Assembly (NCBI GenBank): GCA_947472765.1
Contig: CANJCM010000007.1
Coordinates: 1-64,000 of the forward strand
DNA from: Opitutia bacterium
GTDB lineage: Bacteria; Verrucomicrobiota; Verrucomicrobiia; Opitutales; Opitutaceae
DNA: 64,000 nt
Direction: 5' to 3'
Within the stretch, counting starts at the first letter, position 1, and every line of letters starts with the position of its first letter. The notes under the pieces were generated by a model. The model had not been told where the DNA came from. It searched no databases and saw nothing but the letters and a program-made list of their open reading frames with translations. Positions 17,664 to 27,113 of this stretch are shown here, one piece after another. Made by a program: the position numbers and the translations under genes.

Positions 17664-17805
17664 GTCGTGTTGGTCGCGTATTATCGGAGGAAGTTTCCTC
17701 GGAAGCCGCGAAACTTGACAGCCACCAGTGCGAGTTGAAAGTGCATTCTTCGCCGCGCGCACCGTCCCGGTCCGGGAGTCTTCGCCGCCGATCGCTGCTC
17801 CGTTC

Positions 17806-19710
17806 ATGCCCGTCATCAAACCCACCTGCGTCCGCGACTTGAAGCTGCGCGTGAACCTCGCGGATGTCGTGGGTCGGGTCGTCACACTGCGCAAGGCCGG
17901 CGGCACGCGGCTCAAGGGGCTCTGCCCGTTTCACAACGAGAAGTCGCCGTCCTTCCACGTCGATTCCGACAAGGGGTTCTACAAATGCTTCGGCTGCGGG
18001 AAGGCGGGCGACGTAATCACCTTCGTCCGCGAGACCGAGCAACTCAACTTCAGCGAGGCCATCGAAGCCCTCGGCAAGCGGTTCGGCATCGTGATCGAGT
18101 ACGAGGAAGGCACCGGCGGTCCGAGCCGGGAGGAACGATCGCTCCGGCAGGAACTGTTCGACCTTCATGAGCAGGCCACGGAGCATTTTCATCAGGCGTT
18201 CAAGGCCGCCGATGCGACCGGCGACTACATGCGCCAGCTCTGGATCGAAAAGCGCCGGTTCACGCCCGAACTTGCGGACGAGTTCAAAATCGGGGCCGCC
18301 GATGCACAGGGCAGCGGGCTCGGTGCGCTGCTGCTCCGGAAGAAATTTTCCGAGGAGGCGCTGCGGCGCTGCGGACTGTTTTTCATCTACGACGACGCGC
18401 AAATCACCCTTGGCGCACTGCGGCCGCGTTTTCGGGGACGGCTGATGATCCCGATTCGGGACCATCAGGGTCGCGTGGTCGCCTTCACCGCCCGGCAGAC
18501 TGATCTCACCCCGGCGGACGATCCGGCGCGCGAGGCGAAGTACGTCAACTCGCCCGAGACGCCGATTTTCACGAAGGGCAATCTGCTCTTCAACCTCGAC
18601 CGCGCGCGGACCAACGTCGGCGAGGGCAAGCCGTTCGTGCTCGTCGAGGGCCAGCTCGATGCCCTGCGCTGCTGGAGCGTCGGCCTTAAGACCGCGATCG
18701 CGCCGCAAGGCACCTCGATTACCGAGAGTCAGCTCGTGCTGCTGCGGCGCTATCACTCCCAGGTCGAATGCTTCTTCGACAGCGACACCGCCGGACAGAA
18801 GGCCGCCCTCCGCTTTCTGCCGATGGCAGTCCGCGCGGGCCTCGAGATCCGCTTTCTCAGCTCGGCAGGCGTGGCCAAGGTGGATCCGGACCTTTTGTTC
18901 CTGGAACGCGGCCTCGCGGCGTATGACGAGGTGCGCAGCCACGCGGAGTCCGCAATGGCCTTTGCCTGTCGCACCGCCCTTCCCGCGCCCGCGGCGGCGT
19001 CGCCCGAAGCCAAGGCGCGCAGCGCCCAGTCGGTCTACGAAGTGATCGCCGCCGCCGAAAGCGAAGTCGTGCGGGCGGAGTTCATCGGCGAGGCCGCCGG
19101 CCACCTCCGACTGCCGCTCGCCGCCGTGCAGAAGGATTTTCAAACGTTCCTGCAACGTCAGGCCCGCCAGGCCGCCGCCCGGCCGGTCGCGTCCGAACCC
19201 GCCGACAACTCCGAAGCCGAGATCGAGACGAACAGCGGATCCGCCGCTGTCGCCGGATCCGGGCTCGCCCACACGCCAGAGCATCATCTGCTGATGCTCC
19301 TTCTCCACTTCGAGTCACTCGGAACGCCGCTAAGTCACGCCCTCCGAGCCGACTGGGTCGATGTCAGCCATTCCGCGGGCGTCCTGCTGAATCGCTTTCT
19401 CGCCGAATTCGAACACGCCACCTGGCCGGGTTGTGAGCATATCGACCCGCTGCTTGAAACCGAAGAGGAGCGATCGCTGGTCGCAACGCTTCGCTTCGAA
19501 ACCCCCAAGATCGACGATCCGGTGAAAGTTGCCCAAGAGGGTCTGCGGCAACTGCGAGCGCGGTCTCTGGAGCCCCGGCTGCGGCAAATAGAACTTGCTT
19601 TGGCCAATGGCACTGCGGACATTGAATCTGACCCAATTTCACTCTTGAAAGAACGTTCTGAAATCCAACGCCAGCTCCGCCAGCCCCTGATTTTGGCGGC
19701 GGTCGTTTGA
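17806..19710 (+). CDS. dnaG: DNA primase
   Basis: A 634-residue protein. The CHC2 zinc finger is visible (Cys40, His43, Cys61, Cys64: CPFHNEKSPSF ... CFGCGKAGD). The Toprim domain follows with VEGQLDA (near residue 280, where most primases have VEGYMD) and FDSDTAGQ (near 325). The C-terminal helicase-binding region is long and rich in alanine and glutamate. It makes RNA primers for DNA replication. The start MPVIKPTCVRDLK at 17806 is preferred to a longer frame from 17728. It heads the dnaG-rpoD pair (42-base gap); rpsU of the classical macromolecular synthesis operon is absent. Confidence 0.95.
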   Translation: MPVIKPTCVRDLKLRVNLADVVGRVVTLRKAGGTRLKGLCPFHNEKSPSFHVDSDKGFYKCFGCGKAGDVITFVRETEQLNFSEAIEALGKRFGIVIEYEEGTGGPSREERSLRQELFDLHEQATEHFHQAFKAADATGDYMRQLWIEKRRFTPELADEFKIGAADAQGSGLGALLLRKKFSEEALRRCGLFFIYDDAQITLGALRPRFRGRLMIPIRDHQGRVVAFTARQTDLTPADDPAREAKYVNSPETPIFTKGNLLFNLDRARTNVGEGKPFVLVEGQLDALRCWSVGLKTAIAPQGTSITESQLVLLRRYHSQVECFFDSDTAGQKAALRFLPMAVRAGLEIRFLSSAGVAKVDPDLLFLERGLAAYDEVRSHAESAMAFACRTALPAPAAASPEAKARSAQSVYEVIAAAESEVVRAEFIGEAAGHLRLPLAAVQKDFQTFLQRQARQAAARPVASEPADNSEAEIETNSGSAAVAGSGLAHTPEHHLLMLLLHFESLGTPLSHALRADWVDVSHSAGVLLNRFLAEFEHATWPGCEHIDPLLETEEERSLVATLRFETPKIDDPVKVAQEGLRQLRARSLEPRLRQIELALANGTADIESDPISLLKERSEIQRQLRQPLILAAVV

Positions 19711-19752
19711 CGATTCCGTTCTTCGCCATTCGCTCGGTCGCCTCTCCCTCAC

Positions 19753-21597
19753 ATGCCGCGTAAAGCCAAGTCCGCCTCACCCGATTCCGCCCAGTCCGAA
19801 GCCGTCGAGGCAGTCCTCGCGAAAACCACCGCGGCCACTCCCGAGGGCGCAACCGGTCCGGATATTCCGGCGGGAGGCATCAACGACAAGATCCGGCACC
19901 TAATCCGTCTTTCCAAGGAGCAGGGCTACCTGACCTTCGACGACATCAACGAGGCGCTTCCGGAGTCGGTCGAGAACCAGGAGGAGATCGATAACGTCCT
20001 TTCGATTCTGCAGAACCTCGAGATCGAGATTCTCGAGCCGGATCAGGTCGAGGATTACAAGCAGCGGATGGAAGAGGCGGAGGAGGAAGAGTCCCGCACT
20101 TCCCAGAATGACATCCTCGACGATCCGGTCCGGATGTATCTCAAGCAGATGGGCCAGGTCCCGCTGCTGACGCGCGAGCAGGAAGTGGAGATTTCGAAGC
20201 GGATCGAGACGGCGGAACTCAAGGCTCAGGAAGCCCTCTTCGAGGCCGCCGCCATCGGTGCGCACATCGGCAACCTCGGCGCCAAATTGCTCAATCGCGA
20301 GGAGCGCTTCGACCGCATCGTCATCGACAAGAAAATCGACTCGCGCGAGGGCTACTTCAAGACGCTGCCGAAGCTGGTCGAGAATACGCAGAAGTCCGAG
20401 GGCTCCGTCGCCGAGGCGTGGGACGAATACCTGCACGCCAAGGGCGAGGCCGACAAGAAGCGCGTCCACGCGAAATTCCGGAAGCGCGAGAATGTCCTGC
20501 GCAGCTTCTTCTCGAAGTTCTATTTCAAGCTGAAGGTCTACGAGGAATACCTCGAGCAGCTCCGGCCCGTGATCGACGAGATTGAGCAGTGCCATCACCA
20601 GCTCGATCGCGCCAAGCACCCGAAGACCAAGAAGGACGCCTCCATCGACACGAAGGCGATCCACGCGCGGCTCCGCCAGATCGAGATGCAGCAGCGGATC
20701 GCGCCGGTCGAGCTCCAGCGCGTGGTCGCGCAGACGATGGTTCACGTCCGGGAGGCTCACAAGGCGAAGACCGAAATGGTCGAGGCCAACCTCCGTCTCG
20801 TGATCTCGATCGCGAAGAAATACACCAACCGCGGCCTCTCCTTCCTCGACCTGATTCAGGAGGGCAACATGGGCCTGATGAAGGCCGTCGAGAAGTTCGA
20901 GTACCGCCGCGGCTACAAGTTCTCCACCTACGCCACCTGGTGGATTCGCCAGGCCATCACCCGCTCGATTGCCGACCAGGCGCGGACCATCCGCATCCCG
21001 GTCCACATGATCGAGACCTTGAACAAGGTCATGCAGGTGCAGAAGCAGCTCCTGCAGGAATACGGCCACGAGCCGACACCCGACGAGGTCGCGGACGAGA
21101 TGAACCTGCCCGTCGAGCGCGTGCAGCAAATCATGAAGATGGCGCAGCAGCCCATCTCGCTGCAGTCTCCCGTCGGCGACGGCGACGACACCAGCTTCGG
21201 CGATTTCATCGAGGACAAGTCGGCGGAGAATCCGTACGACATGACCGCCTACTCGCTGCTGCGGGAAAAGATCATCGACGTGCTCGACACGCTGACGGAG
21301 CGCGAGCGCCGCGTTCTTTCCCTGCGCTTCGGCCTGGTCGACGGCTACAGCCGCACGCTCGAGGAGGTCGGCAAGCAGTTCAAGGTCACCCGCGAACGCA
21401 TTCGTCAGATCGAGGCCAAGGCGCTGCGGAAAATGCGTCATCCGACGCGTATCCGCCAGCTCCACGGCTTCTTCGACGCCGAGCAAATCGACAACGCGCA
21501 GAACCTGCTCAAGGTCGCCGCCACCGCCCGCCCGCCGGGCTCCGTCCCGCAAGGCAGCCTCCCCGGCGGACTCGGCTTCCCGATGCCGAAGTTGTAA
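19753..21597 (+). CDS. rpoD: Principal RNA polymerase sigma factor (sigma-70)
   Basis: A 614-residue protein. Region 1.1 (about 40-110: [19 protein letters not shown]), region 1.2 ([21 protein letters not shown]), a long acidic and lysine-rich non-conserved region (about 150-335), region 2 (about 340-420, with [14 protein letters not shown] and [12 protein letters not shown]) and region 4 (about 515-570, with the [18 protein letters not shown] recognition helix) are all intact. It directs RNA polymerase to housekeeping promoters, so the window's TTGACA/TATAAT-like boxes are its expected targets. Pyrimidine-rich sequence precedes the ATG. Confidence 0.97.
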   Translation: MPRKAKSASPDSAQSEAVEAVLAKTTAATPEGATGPDIPAGGINDKIRHLIRLSKEQGYLTFDDINEALPESVENQEEIDNVLSILQNLEIEILEPDQVEDYKQRMEEAEEEESRTSQNDILDDPVRMYLKQMGQVPLLTREQEVEISKRIETAELKAQEALFEAAAIGAHIGNLGAKLLNREERFDRIVIDKKIDSREGYFKTLPKLVENTQKSEGSVAEAWDEYLHAKGEADKKRVHAKFRKRENVLRSFFSKFYFKLKVYEEYLEQLRPVIDEIEQCHHQLDRAKHPKTKKDASIDTKAIHARLRQIEMQQRIAPVELQRVVAQTMVHVREAHKAKTEMVEANLRLVISIAKKYTNRGLSFLDLIQEGNMGLMKAVEKFEYRRGYKFSTYATWWIRQAITRSIADQARTIRIPVHMIETLNKVMQVQKQLLQEYGHEPTPDEVADEMNLPVERVQQIMKMAQQPISLQSPVGDGDDTSFGDFIEDKSAENPYDMTAYSLLREKIIDVLDTLTERERRVLSLRFGLVDGYSRTLEEVGKQFKVTRERIRQIEAKALRKMRHPTRIRQLHGFFDAEQIDNAQNLLKVAATARPPGSVPQGSLPGGLGFPMPKL

Positions 21598-21691
21598 CCG
21601 GAGCGCGGGCCTTCCTTCGCTTCTGTTTCAAACCGGATTGCCGGCGCGTACAGTTTGCGTGGCACCCTCGGCAGCAGCGCCGCTTTCCCTC

Positions 21692-21719
21692 TTTACAGTC
21701 CAAAAGCCCTGCCTACGTT
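21692..21719 (+). promoter_or_regulatory. Candidate promoter for tatA
   Basis: TTTACA (21692-21697) and TACGTT (21714-21719) with 16-base spacing. A transcript would begin only a few bases before the ATG at 21729, that is, nearly leaderless. Weak -10. Confidence 0.25.
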
Positions 21720-21728
21720 CCCTCCACC

Positions 21729-21983
21729 ATGACCACTCTTCCCGTCCACTTCGCCGCCGGCATGTTCGGTCTCGGCGCTCCGGAGCTGATCGTAATCCTG
21801 ATCATCCTCCTCGTCCTCTTCGGAGGTTCGAAACTGCCGGGTTTGGCCAAGGGTCTCGGGCAGTCCGTGAAGGAATTCAAGAAGGCCTCCAAGGAAATGG
21901 CCGAGGAAGAGAAGGTCGCCGAAGTGAAGAAGATCGAAACCCCGGCCGCCCCGCCGCCCGCGGCCAAGACCCCGACAGCCTGA
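21729..21983 (+). CDS. tatA: Sec-independent protein translocase subunit TatA/TatE
   Basis: An 84-residue protein with the TatA layout: a short N-terminus, FGLGAPELIVILIILLVLF membrane helix, the FGG hinge (GGSKLPGLAKGLGQS), an amphipathic helix, and an acidic then proline-rich tail. It forms the Tat export pore for folded proteins; likely clients in this window include the RR-signal proteins at 53406 and 61840. tatB and tatC are not here. A strong terminator follows at 22008. Confidence 0.92.
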   Translation: MTTLPVHFAAGMFGLGAPELIVILIILLVLFGGSKLPGLAKGLGQSVKEFKKASKEMAEEEKVAEVKKIETPAAPPPAAKTPTA

Positions 21984-22007
21984 GCGTCGGAATACGGTTC
22001 AACTTTC

Positions 22008-22035
22008 AACGCGCCTTTCGAGGCGCGTTTTTTTT
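22008..22035 (+). terminator. Rho-independent terminator after tatA
   Basis: A 9-bp perfect stem aacgcgcct/aggcgcgtt with a TTCG tetraloop (22017-22020) followed by a run of T to 22035. A textbook intrinsic terminator for the dnaG-rpoD-tatA direction. Confidence 0.95.
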
Positions 22036-22069
22036 GTGCCCGCGCAGGCCGCCGCCAACGGCGGGGCGC

Positions 22070-24382
22070 TCAAGCCGTCTTTGAGTCGATCGCTTCCTCC
22101 GGCCGCTCGCGCAGCCACTCCTTGAAGCCGGCGATCTCGACCGGGGTGCCGAGAACCAAAACCTCGTCCTCGGCGCGCAGCCCTTCCTGGGCGCTCGGGT
22201 TCAGAATCCGCAGACCTCCCCGGTGGATGCCTGCCACCTGCACGCCGTGATTCTTCGCCGGGGAAAGTTCCAGCAGCGTCCGGCCGGCGGCCCGGCTCCA
22301 CGACGGAACCGTCAGCGCCTCCATCCGTACATCCTCGAAAACCGAGTCCGCCATCGGCGCGCCCGAGACTTCGCTCAGGGATTTCTTTCCCGCCCGCACC
22401 TGTTCGGTTGTGCCGAGCAGGAGGACGCGATCGCGCGGATAAAGCACCGAGTCCGGTGGCGGCAGCGTGATCATGAAGCCCTGTCGTTCGATCCCGACCA
22501 CGGCGCAGCCAAACCGCGCCCGCAGATCCAGGTCGGCGATTTTCTTGCCCTGGCAATCCGCCAGGTCCGGCAGCGTGCAGTCGATCATGTGCAGGTTCCA
22601 CTCCATGTGCGGCTGCAGCCACGGCGCGGTCGTCGCCGTCATTTTTTCGTCCGCCGTCTCAATCACACTGAGAATCTCCACCTCCATCTCGCTGTGCCAG
22701 TAGATGAGCTTCCGCCGCAACAGCACGAGCGCGACCACCGCAAGGACGGCGGTCGAGACTAGCAGCCACTTCGCCGTGCCTTCAGCCGGCAAAATCGATG
22801 ACAGCCAGAGGTACATCATGCCGCCCCAGCCGATCTTGATGCCGGTTTCAATCAACGGTCGCAGCCGCTTCGCGTGCTCCTGGCCCCGGGTGGAGATCTC
22901 GGCGTAGACCATCGCCATGGCCGAGAGATTGCGCCAGATGGCCACCAAGGGCGCGAGGATGACGAGGACCAGCACGGTCCAGAACACGATCTCGAGCCCG
23001 TGCGGAAACAGCCAGTTCGTGCCCAGCCAGGCCTCCGTCATCTCGAAGAGCTGCTGCGAAAACACGACCACGCCGGTGACGAAGAGGCCGCCCACGCTGA
23101 TTTGGATCACGCGCTTTCGCGAAAGCTGCCAGAGGAGGTTCCGCGACCGCCGCAACTGGAGCCGCTCGAGCCAGCCATGGTAGGCTCTCAGCCAGTCCGC
23201 CAGCCAGCGCGGCTCCCGCGATTGGATGACCGTGGCGATCTTTTCCGAACGCCGCGTCAGCACAGGCGCGAGCAGGGTCGTGACCAGCGAGACGCCGACC
23301 GCGAGCGGATAGAACCTCGCCGGCACCACTGCTGCTCCCACTCCGAGTTGCGCGATGATGAACGAAAATTCGCCGATCGGCGTCGCTGTCACGCCGGTGC
23401 GCAACGCATCCTTCAACCGGGTGCCAATCAGGACGAGTCCCGTCGTGACCGCCAGCGGCCGCGCCAGGAGGGTGAAGACCGACACGCCCAAAATGACGAA
23501 GGCCTCGCGCCACAGGTCCCGCGCGTCGATCTGCATGCCAATGCCCACGAAGAACACCGCGCTGAACACGTCGCGCATGCCTTCGAAGATGCGCTCCACC
23601 TGATGCCGGTGCGGCGTCTCCGCCACGATCGTTCCCAGCAGGAATGCGCCCAGCGCGAGGGAATAGCCCGCCGTCTGGGCCACGACCGCGAGACCGAAAA
23701 GCAGGCCCGCAATGCCGAGCGTCTGCAGCTCCTCGTCCGCCGCGATGCTCATCCGCTTCAGCAGCCACGGGACGAGCAGCAAACCAGCGATGCCCGCGAG
23801 GACGACAAATGCGCCCAGCATGAGCAGGGTCGCGGGCACGTGGGCACTGCCGCCCTTCTCCAGGTGGATGATGGAGTTGAGCACCGTCAGCATCACCACG
23901 GCCACGATGTCCTCGAGCACGGCCACGCCCATCGCGAGCTGGCCGGTTCGCTCGTGATTCGCCCCGGTTTCATGGAGAATCTTGCTGATGATCGCGGACG
24001 ACGAAACCATCAGCATGCCCGCGAGAAAGAGGCCCTCCCGCGCGCTCCAGCCCATCGTCACGGCAAAGAGCCGCGACAACTGATAGACGATGACGGCACC
24101 AGCAAAGGTCGCGAACAGCAGCGAGAGACCGAGTCGCCGCATCTTGCGCAGGCTCAGCTGCAGCCCGATCGAGAACATCAGGAACACGAGGCCGATCTGG
24201 GCCAGCGTCTCGATTCGCTCGACGTCCGGGACGAGCGCCAGCGGCGTGTGCGGCCCGACCACCATGCCGGCGGCGAGAAACCCGACAATGATGGAAAGCC
24301 CAATCCGCTGGCAGACCCAGCCGACGATCACCGCCACCACGAGGATGACCGCCAAATCCTGGATGAAATTGAATCCGTGCAT
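22070..24382 (-). CDS. CPA2-family (Kef-type) cation:proton antiporter with two TrkA-C domains
   Basis: A 770-residue protein. The first 380 residues hold about 12 helices of the Na_H_Exchanger fold, with SIGLQLSLRKMRRLGLS and AVLEDIVAVVML, which includes the conserved acidic pair in helix 5. A middle region with four or so more helices separates this from two C-terminal TrkA-C-like domains (about 620-685 and 700-765). There is no full Rossmann TrkA-N domain. It exports K+ or Na+ in exchange for protons; TrkA-C domains bind nucleotides, and in other bacteria some bind c-di-AMP. A TTG at 24427 is in frame, but the ATG at 24382 (MHGFNFIQDLAVIL) is the natural start. Confidence 0.88.
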   Translation of the reverse strand: MHGFNFIQDLAVILVVAVIVGWVCQRIGLSIIVGFLAAGMVVGPHTPLALVPDVERIETLAQIGLVFLMFSIGLQLSLRKMRRLGLSLLFATFAGAVIVYQLSRLFAVTMGWSAREGLFLAGMLMVSSSAIISKILHETGANHERTGQLAMGVAVLEDIVAVVMLTVLNSIIHLEKGGSAHVPATLLMLGAFVVLAGIAGLLLVPWLLKRMSIAADEELQTLGIAGLLFGLAVVAQTAGYSLALGAFLLGTIVAETPHRHQVERIFEGMRDVFSAVFFVGIGMQIDARDLWREAFVILGVSVFTLLARPLAVTTGLVLIGTRLKDALRTGVTATPIGEFSFIIAQLGVGAAVVPARFYPLAVGVSLVTTLLAPVLTRRSEKIATVIQSREPRWLADWLRAYHGWLERLQLRRSRNLLWQLSRKRVIQISVGGLFVTGVVVFSQQLFEMTEAWLGTNWLFPHGLEIVFWTVLVLVILAPLVAIWRNLSAMAMVYAEISTRGQEHAKRLRPLIETGIKIGWGGMMYLWLSSILPAEGTAKWLLVSTAVLAVVALVLLRRKLIYWHSEMEVEILSVIETADEKMTATTAPWLQPHMEWNLHMIDCTLPDLADCQGKKIADLDLRARFGCAVVGIERQGFMITLPPPDSVLYPRDRVLLLGTTEQVRAGKKSLSEVSGAPMADSVFEDVRMEALTVPSWSRAAGRTLLELSPAKNHGVQVAGIHRGGLRILNPSAQEGLRAEDEVLVLGTPVEIAGFKEWLRERPEEAIDSKTA

Positions 24383-24571
24383 GGGGCGCTGCTCTCCGAA
24401 GACGGGAACAAGTCCCCCCAGGGTCAAGCGTCCTGACAGCCGGCGGTTGAAAGTGGCGTGCCGTCACGTCCGTGTCGTCAAACCATCGACTCCCCGGCTG
24501 CGCCCACCCGACTCGCGAGCGCATCCGTCCCGATTTCCGTCGCGCGCGCCCCTCCCCGCCCATTTCGCTCG

Positions 24572-24600
24572 TTGACACTTTTCCGCCCCGCCGATTCGTT
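24572..24600 (+). promoter_or_regulatory. Candidate promoter for the mre operon
   Basis: A perfect TTGACA at 24572-24577; the box 17 bases further on is TTCGTT, a poor -10. It lies 59 bases before the mreB ATG in an otherwise C-rich spacer. Confidence 0.35.
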
Positions 24601-24635
24601 TCCGCCGGCGGAGACGCAGCCCTTACCACCAAATC

Positions 24636-25646
24636 ATGGCGAACATTTTCGGCTACTTCTCGAACGACATCGGGATCGATCTGGGTACGGCCAACACGCT
24701 CGTTTACGTCAAGGACAAGGGCATCGTTCTGCGGGAGCCGTCCGTCGTCGCCCTCGACACGGTCAGCCGCAAGGTTCGCGCGGTGGGTGACGAGGCCAAG
24801 CGCATGCTGGGCCGCACCCCCGGCAACATCACCGCCATCCGTCCGATGAAGGACGGTGTCATCGCCGACTTCGACGTCACCGAGGCGATGCTGCGTTATT
24901 TCATCCGCAAGGTTTCCAGCGGCTTTCGCGCCCCGCCCCGCGTCGTGATCGCGATTCCCTCCGGCATCACCGAGGTCGAGAAGCGCGCGGTCAAGGAGTC
25001 GGCCATGCACGCCGGCGCCCGCGATGTCATCACCATTCCCGAACCGATGGCCGCGGCCATCGGCGTGGGCCTGCCGATCGACGAACCGGCGGCGAACATG
25101 ATCGTGGACATCGGCGGCGGCACCACGGAGATCGCGATCATCTCCCTGAACGGCATCGTATTTTCAAAATCGATTCGCGTCGCCGGCGACGAGCTCGACA
25201 GCGCGATCATCGATTACATGAAGCGCGCCTACAACCTGCTGATCGGCGAGCGCACGGCGGAAGAGATCAAGATGCGCGTCGGCTCGGCCTATCCGCTGGA
25301 CGAGGAACTCGCGATGGAGGTCAAGGGTCGCGACTCGGTCGCCGGCCTGCCAAAGACGATTCACATCACCTCCCAGGAAATTCGCGAGGCCCTGGCCGAC
25401 ACGATTGCTTCGATCGTCGACGCCGTGCGTGTCACGCTCGAGCGCTGCCCGCCGGAACTCTCCGCCGATCTCGTGGACCGCGGCTTTGTGATGGCCGGTG
25501 GCGGCGCGCTGATTCGCGGCATCGACAAGCTCCTGAGTGAAAAGACGGGCCTGCCCGTCACGGTGTCGGACGATCCGCTGTCCGCGGTGGCCAACGGCAC
25601 CGGGGCCGTGCTCAACGACCTGTCGTGGTTGATGCAGAATGCCTGA
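24636..25646 (+). CDS. mreB: Rod shape-determining protein MreB
   Basis: A 336-residue actin-like ATPase. Phosphate-1 loop [13 protein letters not shown], phosphate-2 motif [13 protein letters not shown] and the adenosine motif [12 protein letters not shown] are all present. MreB filaments guide lateral cell wall synthesis under the inner membrane. It leads mreC, mreD and pbp2, indicating a rod or elongated growth programme even though many relatives are described as cocci. The 112-base gap to mreC has a small cgggag/ctcccg hairpin. Confidence 0.97.
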   Translation: MANIFGYFSNDIGIDLGTANTLVYVKDKGIVLREPSVVALDTVSRKVRAVGDEAKRMLGRTPGNITAIRPMKDGVIADFDVTEAMLRYFIRKVSSGFRAPPRVVIAIPSGITEVEKRAVKESAMHAGARDVITIPEPMAAAIGVGLPIDEPAANMIVDIGGGTTEIAIISLNGIVFSKSIRVAGDELDSAIIDYMKRAYNLLIGERTAEEIKMRVGSAYPLDEELAMEVKGRDSVAGLPKTIHITSQEIREALADTIASIVDAVRVTLERCPPELSADLVDRGFVMAGGGALIRGIDKLLSEKTGLPVTVSDDPLSAVANGTGAVLNDLSWLMQNA

Positions 25647-25757
25647 GCGGCGCCGGCGGGAGCACCCTCCCGGAGCGTCCAGCGAGCGTGATTAAAGCCA
25701 GCGGAGCCGAACGGCCGCTTGCGCCCGGGTCTCGGCTGCCAGTTACTTCCTGACCCC

Positions 25758-26585
25758 GTGCCCTCCAAACGTTTCGATCAAGCCCGACCGTTCGTGACCC
25801 TGGGATTGGTCGTCCTGATGTGGCTGCTGATCCCGACGGCCATCAAGAGGTTCACGCGCGCCACCTTCTTCGAACTGACGGCACCATTGACGATCGCGGC
25901 CTCCTACGCGCGCGACCTGCAGGAATATTGGGCGCTGCGGATGCATTCGAATCGCGAGTTGATCGAGGCGGGCCGCGATCTCGCCCGGCTGAACGCCTCC
26001 TATGAACTCGCTGTGCAGCAGAACACCACGCTGCAGGGGGAAATTGGCCGGCTGCAGGAACTCCTCGCGCTGCCGTCGTTCACGGACTTCCGCTACGAAC
26101 ATGCGCGGGTCGCGCGCCGTGAACTCTCCGGTTGGTGGCAGCGGTTGGTGATTCGAAAAGGGAAGAACTTCGGGATTCCCGTCGGTGCGCCGGTCATCTT
26201 CACCGGCGGCGTCGTCGGCCGCGTCACCGAAGTCCACGCCACGACGGCAGTCGTCGAGTTGCTCAGCAGCCCGGAATTGCGGCTCGTGGGCGTCGTCGAG
26301 GGCGACACCCGGCCGATCAGCTTCCAGGGCGGCGTCAATCCGACCTTCGGCGCGCCGACCGCGGTGGTCGAATTTGTCCCGCTCGATGTCATCGCGAATC
26401 GCAACGTGACGAAGCGCCTCGTCACCTCGGGACTCGGCGTGTTTCCCGCGGGCTTGACGCTCGGCGTCATCACGAAGCTGGAACTCGGCGCGGACGGGCT
26501 CTTTCAATCCGGCGAGGTTCGACTCGACGAGCGGCTCAGCGCCCTGACCGAGGTCACGGTGCTCGTACCGCTCCACCACGACTGA
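25758..26585 (+). CDS. mreC: Rod shape-determining protein MreC
   Basis: A 275-residue protein: a short basic cytoplasmic tail, one membrane helix (FVTLGLVVLMWLLIPTA), a coiled coil (about 60-110), and a periplasmic double beta-barrel domain with IRKGKNFGIPVGAPVI and the GVVGRVTEVHATTA strand typical of MreC. It couples MreB to PBP2 and MreD. The GTG at 25758 was preferred to a TTG at 25719, which would add a non-conserved leader. It ends one base before mreD. Confidence 0.9.
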   Translation: MPSKRFDQARPFVTLGLVVLMWLLIPTAIKRFTRATFFELTAPLTIAASYARDLQEYWALRMHSNRELIEAGRDLARLNASYELAVQQNTTLQGEIGRLQELLALPSFTDFRYEHARVARRELSGWWQRLVIRKGKNFGIPVGAPVIFTGGVVGRVTEVHATTAVVELLSSPELRLVGVVEGDTRPISFQGGVNPTFGAPTAVVEFVPLDVIANRNVTKRLVTSGLGVFPAGLTLGVITKLELGADGLFQSGEVRLDERLSALTEVTVLVPLHHD

Positions 26586-26586
26586 C

Positions 26587-27099
26587 ATGCGGCGCGCGCT
26601 CGTCATCGCCGGAGCCCTGCTCCTCCTCTGGACCGTGGTCGCCCAGGCGAACCACAGCCTGACCGGCGTGCATCTCTACCTGTTTGTCGGTGGACTCTAC
26701 GTCGCCTTCGCCGCGCTCACCCAACCGCTCGGCCCCGGTCTCGGCGCTTCCATCATGGGCGGGCTGCTTTGCGATGCCACAAGTCCGGCGAGCCTGTTCG
26801 GAACGCACGCGCTGCTGTTTGCGGCGGCGCACATCAGCGTGTTTCATATTCGCGATCGCATCCCGCGGGATGATACCGCCTCGCGGGTCGTCGTCGCCCT
26901 GCTCGCCAACCTCGGGCTCTTCCTCGTGTTCTCCTTCAGCCAGGTTCATCTCTCGCCCGCCCCGGCGGAGATCTGGCCGCGGCTGCTGGTCGATCTGCTC
27001 GTCTCGCAGGTGGCGCTCACGCTCCTCGCGCCGTGGTTCTTCGCGCTGCAGGCGCGGGCCCTCGTCCTTTGCCGGGTTGATCGCGAGAGTCTCGCCTGA
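26587..27099 (+). CDS. mreD: Rod shape-determining protein MreD
   Basis: A 170-residue integral membrane protein of about five helices, too divergent for firm motif matching, but size, topology and position between mreC and pbp2 fix the identity. Features include LTQPLGPGLGASIMGGLLCDATSP, the family's helix 3 region. It starts one base after the mreC stop, implying translational coupling. Confidence 0.88.
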   Translation: MRRALVIAGALLLLWTVVAQANHSLTGVHLYLFVGGLYVAFAALTQPLGPGLGASIMGGLLCDATSPASLFGTHALLFAAAHISVFHIRDRIPRDDTASRVVVALLANLGLFLVFSFSQVHLSPAPAEIWPRLLVDLLVSQVALTLLAPWFFALQARALVLCRVDRESLA

Positions 27100-27113
27100 C
27101 CCCCGCTGTCCGC

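Noticed and set aside
22874-24436. A 520-codon open frame opposite the Kef-type antiporter, and similar long frames at 38995-41133, 19900-21552 and 26946-28502
   Set aside because: They are antisense to clear genes and rich in Arg, His, Glu and Asp in patterns expected from GC-rich shadow frames; no family motif is seen.
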